Below are positions 9,248 to 15,646 of a DNA stretch of 23,720 bases, one piece after another. Positions within the stretch are counted from its first letter, which is position 1. Each line of letters starts with the position of its first letter. This stretch comes from Victivallales bacterium (GTDB lineage Bacteria > Verrucomicrobiota > Lentisphaeria > Oligosphaerales > Lenti-02). Location of the stretch: positions 1 to 23,720 of the forward strand of contig JABGQJ010000025.1 in the NCBI GenBank assembly GCA_018648945.1. The letters run 5' to 3'. The position numbers and the translations under genes are program-made. Under the pieces are notes generated by a model. That model was not told the DNA's origin and searched no databases. It saw only the letters and a program-made list of their open reading frames with translations.

Positions 9248-9306
9248 CCTGATCTGCCCATGCACATCGTCACGGGAGCCGCTGGCGTGTCGGGGAATAG
9301 ACCAGG
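9244..9306 (+). repeat. Direct repeat copy B, after rodA
   Basis: This is the partner of 4051-4108. It begins one base before the rodA TAG stop codon and fills the whole gap to the sulfatase stop codon. The exact core CACATCGTCACG lies at 9263-9274. A possible 6-base stem (CCGCTG with CAGCGG, about 9279-9314) could help terminate rodA transcription, but there is no U-tract. Confidence 0.65.
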
Positions 9307-10689
9307 TCAGCGGTCCAGGCGGCGTTGGCTGCTCACCAGGCGCTGCAGGAGACGTGCCTGCAGGGCCCGGACGATGGCGCGATGTGCGGGGTCGGCGACC
9401 AGGTTTCGTTGCTCGTCGGCGTCCTCTTGGCGGTCGAAGAGAAGGTAGGGATCGCCTTCGGCATTCACTGCCAGTTTCCACTCCTCGGTCAGCAGCACAG
9501 CTTCCCCGTCGTACTCGGCCAGCGCGTCGGAGCGGTGGCGCAGATCGGGGTCGTGCAGGCATGGTGCCACCGACCGGGCGAAGTGCTGGTAGTCGAGCTT
9601 GACCCCGGCCAGTTCAGCCAGCGTGGGGCCGATATCGGGAAGCTCGACGGGGGTGGGGCAGATCCGTCCGGGAGTTGTCGCAGCCGTCTGTGGCGTCCGG
9701 ACGAGGAAGGGGATTCGGAGGCAGCCGTCAAGGAAGGTCTCCTTGTAGATCAGCCCATGGTCGCCATTGAGCTCGCCATGGTCCGAAACCAGAGCAACGA
9801 TGGTGTTGTCCCATTCGCCGCGCTCCTCGATCACCCGGAGAACATGCCCGATCTGATCGTCAATCAAAGAGACATTCCCGGCGTAGTCGGCCCGCATGGC
9901 AGCGGCTTCGTCGCTGGTGATGACCGGCCGGTCCCGCAAGCGGTTGTCAAGCACGCCTCGGGGGCGCTCCTCAGTCCACTCGGGCACGGAGGTGGGGAGG
10001 GGCATTGCCTGGGGCCGGTAGCGACTGGCGTAGGGCTCAGGCGAGTCCCAGGGCTCGTGCGGGCCGCCAAAGCTGACCCAGCAGAACCAGGGCTGATCGC
10101 GATCGTAGGCCGTCAGGTACTCGGCAGCTTGGCGCCCCACATACACATCGGCGTACTCCTCCAGCGGCAGGGCGCTGGGGCGGACCACATGCGGTTTGTT
10201 GGCGAAGCGTTCCCGGTAGTCCTCCCGGTAGTCCTCCCAGATGCCTAGGGATTGCCAACGGGCGGTCATGTGACTGAGTAGCCGCGCGCTGGCGCGGGGA
10301 CCGCCGATCTCGTCCACATCGTCGAGCCCGTAGGCATGCATGAGCTCCTCGCGTTCGCGCAGGTCGCCACCATGGGGGTGCAGATGGGTCTTGCCAAAGA
10401 GACTGGTGCGGTAGCCCGCATCACGCAGGGCGCGCATCCAGTTGGGCATGGCTGGGTCGAGGCGTTCACCGCAGTTGCGCCAGACGCCCGTGCTGTGGCA
10501 GTGCAGGCCAGTGGCCAGCGAGAGCCGGGCGGGAACGCAGACCGGACAGGTGGTGATGGCGTTGGAGAAGCGCACGCCCTCGGCCGCCAAGCGGTCCAGA
10601 TTGGGGGTATCGACCCAGCCGCCGGCACAACCCAGGGCATCCGCGCGCTGCTGGTCGGTCATAAGAAAGAGAATGTTGGGGCGGGTCAT
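9307..10689 (-). CDS. Sulfatase (arylsulfatase/alkaline phosphatase superfamily)
   Basis: This 460-residue enzyme is predicted to hydrolyse sulfate esters, perhaps of polysaccharides. The N-terminus has the metal-binding PNILFLMTDQQRAD (D12). The formylglycine site is C51-V-P-A-R55 followed by LSLATG, where the core C-x-P-x-R is intact and alanine replaces the usual serine. A second metal-ligand stretch is VSDHGELNGDHG with KETFLDG following. The length is normal. No signal peptide is visible at the chosen start, so a cytoplasmic location is implied unless a start further upstream is used; none is apparent. The ATG at 10687-10689 follows a TGAGG ribosome site. It is convergent with rodA. Substrate cannot be deduced. 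Confidence 0.9.
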   Translation of the reverse strand: MTRPNILFLMTDQQRADALGCAGGWVDTPNLDRLAAEGVRFSNAITTCPVCVPARLSLATGLHCHSTGVWRNCGERLDPAMPNWMRALRDAGYRTSLFGKTHLHPHGGDLREREELMHAYGLDDVDEIGGPRASARLLSHMTARWQSLGIWEDYREDYRERFANKPHVVRPSALPLEEYADVYVGRQAAEYLTAYDRDQPWFCWVSFGGPHEPWDSPEPYASRYRPQAMPLPTSVPEWTEERPRGVLDNRLRDRPVITSDEAAAMRADYAGNVSLIDDQIGHVLRVIEERGEWDNTIVALVSDHGELNGDHGLIYKETFLDGCLRIPFLVRTPQTAATTPGRICPTPVELPDIGPTLAELAGVKLDYQHFARSVAPCLHDPDLRHRSDALAEYDGEAVLLTEEWKLAVNAEGDPYLLFDRQEDADEQRNLVADPAHRAIVRALQARLLQRLVSSQRRLDR

Positions 10690-10878
10690 GGCTACCTCAG
10701 GGGGAATGATGGGGGACTTCGAACTGCCAGCGCTCAGCTACCAACTTCGAGTGGAAGGAAGTCAAGAGAGATGCAGGAGTGCCGAAGGCCCTGAGCAGAG
10801 CCGAAGGGCTGGAATGGGGTTCCTGACCATGCCACCATTCCACTCCCCCCCAACTCTAGCGCCCTACCTGCCTCGTGC

Positions 10879-10920
10879 CAAAAAGAAAAGCGGGGCGACC
10901 CGGTATGGATCGCCCCGCTT
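10879..10920 (-). terminator. Rho-independent terminator after the EF-G-like gene
   Basis: Read on the minus strand, AAGCGGGGCGATCC pairs across a short loop with its near-complement and is followed by TTCTTTTTGG. The stem has at least 11 perfect pairs. It lies 24 bases past the stop codon of the EF-G-like gene. Confidence 0.9.
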
Positions 10921-10943
10921 GAGATGCAGAGACGGAGAGGGAT

Positions 10944-12917
10944 CTACTCCTCTTCGGCTTCCTGGGCGGCTGCCTCCTGGATCTTGCCGGCGAGCTGGCT
11001 GGGAACCGGGTCGTAGCGCAGGAATTCCATCTCGAATGACCCACGGCCGTGAGTGATGGAGCGGAGTTGGGTGCTGTAGCTGTAGGTCTCGGCCAGGGGC
11101 ACTTCGGCGCTGAGTACCTGCATGCCCTCTTCCACTTCCATGCCGAGAATGCGACCACGGCGGCTGTTCAGGTCACCGGTGATGTCGCCCATGTACTCGT
11201 CGGGGAAGGTGATCTTGAGGGCCATGATGGGTTCGAGGATACTGGGCTTGGCTTTGCCCATCGCGTCGCGGAAAGCGCCGCGCGCCGCGATCTTGAAGGC
11301 CATTTCCGAGGAGTCCACGGGATGGTGCTTGCCATCGAAGACGACCGCTTTCACCCCGATGACCTTGGAGTTGGCCAGGGGGCCGGCCACCATGGTCTCG
11401 ATCACGCCCTTCTCGATGGCGGGGATGAAATTCTTGGGGACGTTGCCGCCGACGACTTCGTTGGCGAACTCGAACTCGCCATCGCCCAGGGGTTCCAGGC
11501 GGAGCTGGACCTCGGCGAACTGACCGTGCCCGCCTGTCTGCTTCTTGTGGCGGTATTGGGCCTGCCCAGTGGCAGTGATCGTCTCGCGGTAGGGGACCTT
11601 CGGGGTCTGGAGATCCACTTCCACCCGGAACTCACTCTTCAGGCGGTTGACCATGACGGCGACGTGCTGGTCGCCCATGCCGTTGATCACGGTCTCATGG
11701 GTTTCGTCATCGCGCCGGACCTTGAACGTGAAGTCCTCGGCGGTGAAGCGGTGCAGGCCGGTGCCGATTTTGTCTTCGTCGCCCTTCCCAACTGCGTAGA
11801 CAGCGTAGGACATGGTGGGAGACGGGTAGCCAGGGGGGGGGAACTTGATGTTCTCATTGCTGCCAGCCAACACGTCGCCGAGGCCAGTGTTCTTGAGTTT
11901 GGCCACCGCCACGATCTCGCCGGGGCCAGCGGACTCGGCCGCGTCCTGCTCCTTGCCGTTGATGTACATCAGGCCACCAAACCGTTCCTTGTTACCCTTG
12001 GTCAGGTTCAGCAACTCGGTGTCGGTCGTGATCGTGCCAGAGTAGATACGCATATAGGTCAACTGACCGATGAAGGGGTCGTTGACGCTCTTGAAGACGG
12101 AGCCGACGGGCAGGTCGGCAGTGCGATCCAGTTCGCCTTCCACCAGCGGGACCGGGGCCATAGCGACCGGGGAGGGGAAGAGGCTGACAACGGCGTCGAA
12201 CAGCTCGTCCACGCCGGTGTCCTCGGTGGCACTGACGGCGAAGACCGGAACGACTTCACCCGTCGCAATGCCTGTGCGCAGACCACCGAGAAGCTCGTCC
12301 TCAGTCAATTCGCCTGCGTCGAAGTACTTCTCAAGGAGCTCCTCGTCCGATTCGGCGACGGCTTCGGTAAGGGCTTCGAAGGCGTCGGCGTCGGTGCCCG
12401 AGAGGACGGAGGCAATGCCGCCGTCTTCGGAGGGACTGGTCAGGGCGGTGCAGCCGTAGGCAGCCTGGAGGGAGGCCAACAGCTCATCGTAGTCGGCCTG
12501 CTCACGGTCGATGCCGTTGATGACAAAGGCGCGGGGCTTGTTGTTGTCGCGGGCCAATTTCCAGGCGCGGAGGGTGCCGGGGCCGATGCCCAGAACGGCA
12601 TCGACCACGATCAGGACGGTGTCCGCCACCGAGATGGCGCTGATGGCGTCGCCGCAGAAGTCGGGATAGCCGGGGGTATCAGTGAAGAAGAAGTGGGAGT
12701 CCTTCCACGGGCAGTGGAGGGCGGCCGTGAAGATGCTGCTCTTCTTGTCCTTCTCCTCGTCGCGGAAGTCGGCGACGCTGGTGCCGTCATTCACGCTGCC
12801 GAGCCGGGGTACTATTCCCGACTTGAACAAGAGAAGATCCGCAAGGGTGGTTTTGCCAGCACCGGCGTGTCCCGCTAGAGCGAAGTTCCTGATGTTCTCA
12901 ACAGCGCAGTTTTTCAC
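10944..12917 (-). CDS. Elongation factor G-like GTPase
   Basis: This 657-residue translational GTPase has EF-G domain order. G1 is GHAGAGKTT (K22), G3 is DTPGYPDF (D80) and later domains follow through the PxPxE-like region to an acidic tail. It fits the EF-G paralogue group (EF-G2-like) rather than canonical FusA: it is shorter and the switch I region around residues 55-66 (KDKKSSIFTA) departs from the usual form. The guanine-specificity motif reads N134-G-I-D137 instead of N-K-x-D, an odd substitution. The start is GTG 12917 with GGAG 8 bases upstream. Gene neighbours are not ribosomal (no rpsL-rpsG-tuf), which supports a paralogue with an accessory or stress role; that role is inference. 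The terminator at 10879-10920 closes the unit. Confidence 0.88.
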   Translation of the reverse strand: MKNCAVENIRNFALAGHAGAGKTTLADLLLFKSGIVPRLGSVNDGTSVADFRDEEKDKKSSIFTAALHCPWKDSHFFFTDTPGYPDFCGDAISAISVADTVLIVVDAVLGIGPGTLRAWKLARDNNKPRAFVINGIDREQADYDELLASLQAAYGCTALTSPSEDGGIASVLSGTDADAFEALTEAVAESDEELLEKYFDAGELTEDELLGGLRTGIATGEVVPVFAVSATEDTGVDELFDAVVSLFPSPVAMAPVPLVEGELDRTADLPVGSVFKSVNDPFIGQLTYMRIYSGTITTDTELLNLTKGNKERFGGLMYINGKEQDAAESAGPGEIVAVAKLKNTGLGDVLAGSNENIKFPPPGYPSPTMSYAVYAVGKGDEDKIGTGLHRFTAEDFTFKVRRDDETHETVINGMGDQHVAVMVNRLKSEFRVEVDLQTPKVPYRETITATGQAQYRHKKQTGGHGQFAEVQLRLEPLGDGEFEFANEVVGGNVPKNFIPAIEKGVIETMVAGPLANSKVIGVKAVVFDGKHHPVDSSEMAFKIAARGAFRDAMGKAKPSILEPIMALKITFPDEYMGDITGDLNSRRGRILGMEVEEGMQVLSAEVPLAETYSYSTQLRSITHGRGSFEMEFLRYDPVPSQLAGKIQEAAAQEAEEE

Positions 12918-13304
12918 CAGCCAGTCTCCGTGGTATGGATTGGGTTTGTAATGGCCGAGTTTTCAAGAGGGAGAGTCGGCTACACTACTGCATATCCAAG
13001 GGAAAGTAAACCGCATGTGGGCGTTTTTGGCCGTGGGGCTACTTGGCTGACCTGAGCCATCCACCGAGAAGGAACGGGGACGGCGGGAGTCATGCCGCCG
13101 ACGGCGACCTGCACCACTCGCGTCTGCCACCGCTCAGCCGGTTTGCGGGGTCGCTTCGCATCAACACCCCCTCACCTTCCGGTTCCCCCACTCGTCAACC
13201 CTTGACCGGCGGGCAGTTGCAGGCGATACTCGTTGTTGCCTGCCTCTCCGCAACTCCGGGCGGCCCCAGGCGGAGCGGCGTCTAACTGAAGGAGGAAAGT
13301 GACT
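12918..13304. other. Divergent intergenic region
   Basis: This 387-base region lies between the EF-G-like and phosphatase genes. It must hold both promoters, but I find no convincing -35/-10 pair; a weak minus-strand candidate (TTTACT and TAGTGT, 17 bases apart) lies about 12983-13012. A small GC hairpin (CGGCGG/CCGCCG) sits near 13080-13100. The last bases carry the strong AAGGAGG ribosome site of the phosphatase gene. Confidence 0.4.
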
Positions 13305-13841
13305 GTGAGCGTCGGACCGATTCGCAATTCCTACTGGGTCGTTGAGGGCATGCTTGCCGCCGGGGAGTATCCCGGCGCACTGTCCCCTGAGGAGGCCCGG
13401 ATCCGGCTTCAGCAGTTCCTGGATGCTGGCATTCGGGTGTTCCTGGATCTGACCGAAGACGGGGAGCTGCTGCCCTACGCTGGCTTCCTCGACGAGAAGG
13501 CCGAGCACCTTGGCATCGATGTCGAGTGGCGCCGGTTGTCCATCCCGGACGTGTCGGTCCCGACGGTCCCGCAAATGCGACAGATCCTTTGCGCGGTCCG
13601 GGATGCCATGGCTGCGGGCAAACCGGTCTACGTGCATTGCTGGGGCGGCGTTGGCCGAACGGGAACGGTCGTGGGCTGCCACTTGGTCGAGACCGGTCTC
13701 TCGGGCCCGGCGTCACTGCACAGACTGGCCGAGCTCTGGCAGAGCGTTGAGAAAAGGCGGCGGAAGCCACATACGCCGGAGACCCGGGAACAGAAGCAGT
13801 TCGTCCTGGATTGGTGCCCTTGCCTGGACGACAATGGATGA
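13305..13841 (+). CDS. Protein tyrosine/dual-specificity phosphatase-like protein
   Basis: This 178-residue cysteine-dependent phosphatase fold has the signature VHCWGGVGRTGT: C112 is the phosphocysteine nucleophile and R118 binds phosphate (C-x5-R). An upstream RLSIPD provides a likely general-acid aspartate. Such proteins dephosphorylate tyrosine or other phospho-substrates; the substrate is unknown. There is no signal peptide, so it is probably cytosolic. I prefer the GTG at 13305 because AAGGAGG lies 9 bases upstream; the GTG at 13299 would leave only 3 bases. It stands alone, with a divergent neighbour on the left and a repeat-rich non-coding stretch on the right. Confidence 0.87.
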   Translation: MSVGPIRNSYWVVEGMLAAGEYPGALSPEEARIRLQQFLDAGIRVFLDLTEDGELLPYAGFLDEKAEHLGIDVEWRRLSIPDVSVPTVPQMRQILCAVRDAMAAGKPVYVHCWGGVGRTGTVVGCHLVETGLSGPASLHRLAELWQSVEKRRRKPHTPETREQKQFVLDWCPCLDDNG

Positions 13842-14007
13842 TGGCGGAAGCAGCCTGAGAGCTGAGTGCTGCCGGGATGGGCCTGACATGCGAGGCGAGC
13901 ATCCTGGTCCTCCACCGTGGCAGGCCCCGCCAAGCGGGATCGACCACCCACCACGCACCACGTGGGATGTGTGGCACTACCGGAAGGAGGGAAGGATGCC
14001 AACTGGA

Positions 14008-14073
14008 AGCCAGCGTTCCCGGCCACGAAGCCGGTTCCCAGGTAGGTGCGCCGGGCCCCGGTGCACTCTCCCC
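14008..14073 (+). repeat. 66-base direct repeat, copy C
   Basis: It matches 14466-14531 at 58 of 66 positions with no gaps. The exact shared block GTTCCCAGGTAGGTGCG is at 14034-14050. Copies are 458 bases apart, on either side of the fold-back element. Confidence 0.85.
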
Positions 14074-14116
14074 ATTCCTCCCGCACGACCGGAAGCGGGA
14101 GAAGATGCCGGCTAGG

Positions 14117-14462
14117 TGGCCATCAACTATACAGCTTGGATCCGTGGCCACTTCAGGTCGGTTTGCCCTGCGTCATCCTGACGGGCGCATACGGTCCGGA
14201 ATATTGGCCGCGCGGGCGGCGGCGTGATTCCGCAACAGCCGATGCAGGGACTGGGGGCAAGGTAGAAGCGGCGTCCTCGCCGCTTTGGGGCGGGAAGAAA
14301 GCGGCGAGACGCCGCTTCTACTCTGGCCAGCCTCCAGCCGGGGGTTCCGGCTCGGGCAGACGGCGGCGCGACGCGGCAACGGCCGATGGGACGGACGGGA
14401 TTCCGAGACGCTCCTGCGGCATACGGCAACAGGTAAATCCAGAGCTATGCAGTTGGTAGCCA
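14117..14462. mobile_element. Fold-back (MITE-like) element
   Basis: Terminal inverted repeats lie at 14117-14141 and 14437-14462 and agree at 20 of 26 aligned positions with one gap. A long palindrome occupies almost the exact centre. No transposase is encoded inside. I could not identify a target-site duplication, so mobility is inference; a large structured RNA or cruciform is the alternative. Confidence 0.5.
14262..14321. repeat. Long central palindrome
   Basis: The arms GTAGAAGCGGCGTC-CTCGCC and their complement form about 24 pairs with a single bulged base, closing on an 11-base loop (GGGGCGGGAAG). The terminal blocks GTAGAAGCGGCG and CGCCGCTTCTAC are perfect. It resembles the extragenic palindromes dispersed in many environmental bacterial genomes. 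Confidence 0.85.
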
Positions 14463-14465
14463 TGG

Positions 14466-14531
14466 AGCCAGCGCTCCCGGCCACGACTCCCGTTCCCAGG
14501 TAGGTGCGCTGAGCCCCAGTGCGCTCTCCCC
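14466..14531 (+). repeat. 66-base direct repeat, copy D
   Basis: This is the second copy of the repeat at 14008-14073. It begins 3 bases after the right inverted repeat of the fold-back element, whereas copy C ends 43 bases before the left one, so the two are not symmetric about it. Confidence 0.85.
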
Positions 14532-14774
14532 TTCGTCCCACTTCGCCACATCCTGTCGGGCGTTCCTGCGTGCTGCCGTACCCTCCACCCGGGGTATGGA
14601 CGCAGCTTCGCTAGCCCAATCTGCCCGTAGGCCATCTGCTGCAACCCAGTGTCGCCCGCAATCCGATCCCTCAGAGCAGGGCCAACGCCGAACTTGACGT
14701 AGCCAGGCCCTGGTTGGGTACGTGACCAATCGCCGCTCAGCACATAATCATCCCGAAATTCCGCAGTCACTCTC

Positions 14775-14804
14775 TTGACAGGCCCATTTCCCGCACCACG
14801 GTAT
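14775..14804 (+). promoter_or_regulatory. Candidate promoter of the IclR gene
   Basis: A perfect TTGACA at 14775-14780 is followed after 18 bases by CGGTAT, a weak -10. The predicted start point is about 20 bases before the ATG at 14833. The -10 overlaps the direct repeats at 14800-14839, as expected for autorepression. Confidence 0.45.
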
Positions 14805-14839
14805 TCCGCATCAATGAAAGGTATCCTGCATTATGGAAC
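14800..14839 (+). promoter_or_regulatory. 20-base tandem direct repeat, candidate IclR operator
   Basis: Two adjacent 20-base units (GGTATTCCGCATCAATGAAA and GGTATCCTGCATTATGGAAC) agree at 14 positions. They are two helical turns apart, so a protein could bind both on one face. The second unit covers the IclR start codon. Confidence 0.5.
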
Positions 14840-15603
14840 ACATACCCCGGCAACGTGCCCCAGTGGAGTCCCTCCGCAAGGGGCTCGAGGTCCTCGAACT
14901 CCTCTCTCGTGCCCCTGGCGAAGATGGCATGCCATTGGCCGAGATCGCCACCCGGATGGACTACAAGCGCACCACCGCCCACAATCTGCTCAAGACGCTC
15001 GTGATCTGCGGCTTTGCGGTCAATGATGGAGAGGGGCGTTACCGGCTGGGCAGCGAGGTCGGCCGCCTTCTCCGCAACCGCAACACCGTGCGCCCCCTCT
15101 CTCCCGAGATCCTCCAACCCCTGGTACAGTTGGCGGCGGAGCTCAACGAGAGCGTGGTCCTGACCACCCTCGCCGAGGGGGCCCGCCGCGTCCTTGCTCG
15201 CGCCACTGGGCAACAGATCGTGCAGATCGACGCCGACCGTTTTGATGGTGAGCACACCCTCATGTGGGAGGCGGTCACCGGCCGCGTCCTCGCTGCCTTC
15301 GCGCCGGCCGAAGAACTGGACGAACTGGTCGCCAGCGAAGGCCTCCCCGGCGCGAACTGGCAGGAAATCGCCACCCGCCCAGCCCTGACCGCCGCCCTCC
15401 GACAGCTCCGTGAGCAAGGGCATGCCGAATCCCACGAGCGCACTGCCGCCAGCCTTGCAGTGCCCATCCTCGACGGCGACACTCTCCTCGGCGCGATCGG
15501 CATCCACCTCCCCGGCTTCCGCTGGCAGGAAGACTCCCGCGAACCGTTCCTCAATGCCATGCGACGGACCGCCCATCGGCTCGCCCGTCTCTGGCACGAA
15601 TAG
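14833..15603 (+). CDS. IclR-family transcriptional regulator
   Basis: This 256-residue regulator has a winged helix N-terminus (about residues 12-75: SLRKGLEVLELLSRAP, then LAEIATRMDYKRTTAHNLLKTL and the wing GEGRYRLG). The IclR effector-binding domain continues to about residue 250, with SHERTAASLAVPILDG and LGAIGIHLPGF matching the usual family core. Members sense small organic acids or aromatics and repress or activate neighbouring catabolic genes. The ATG at 14833 has AAAGG about 12 bases upstream, a slightly long spacing. The three-module iron-sulfur gene follows after 43 bases on the same strand and is the likely target. The ligand cannot be read from sequence. Confidence 0.9.
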   Translation: MEHIPRQRAPVESLRKGLEVLELLSRAPGEDGMPLAEIATRMDYKRTTAHNLLKTLVICGFAVNDGEGRYRLGSEVGRLLRNRNTVRPLSPEILQPLVQLAAELNESVVLTTLAEGARRVLARATGQQIVQIDADRFDGEHTLMWEAVTGRVLAAFAPAEELDELVASEGLPGANWQEIATRPALTAALRQLREQGHAESHERTAASLAVPILDGDTLLGAIGIHLPGFRWQEDSREPFLNAMRRTAHRLARLWHE

Positions 15604-15646
15604 GTCTGTGCAGGACACCAAACCACGCGTAGGAAGAGGCAACACC

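Larger units (their letters stand above)
13842..14774. other. Non-coding repeat island
   Basis: About 0.93 kb contains no gene I can support. It holds two 66-base direct repeats, a 346-base fold-back element and a long central palindrome, each listed separately. Frames open across it on both strands are repetitive, overlap the palindrome and have no plausible ribosome site. Nothing is evident in 13842-14007 or 14532-14760. Confidence 0.7.

Noticed and set aside
11049..12878. 609-codon plus-strand open frame
   Set aside because: It lies wholly antisense to the EF-G-like GTPase, whose motifs are clear. Long antisense frames are expected at this GC content, and this one shows a biased Gly/Val/Asp-rich composition.
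9244..14531. Relation between the repeats around the mre block and the 66-base repeats
   Set aside because: One 66-base copy on its reverse strand shares a short TCGT...GGGAG...GCTGGC pattern with the repeat after rodA, but only with gaps over about 20 bases, so chance cannot be excluded.
14318..14770. Possible 150-codon minus-strand gene
   Set aside because: The first 60 codons look faintly protein-like, but the frame runs through direct repeat D and into the fold-back element, starts at GTG with no good ribosome site, and resembles no family. A gene remnant is not excluded.
15410..15646. Upstream extension of the iron-sulfur protein
   Set aside because: It overlaps the IclR gene in another frame; ATG 15647 has a good ribosome site and begins the conserved domain.
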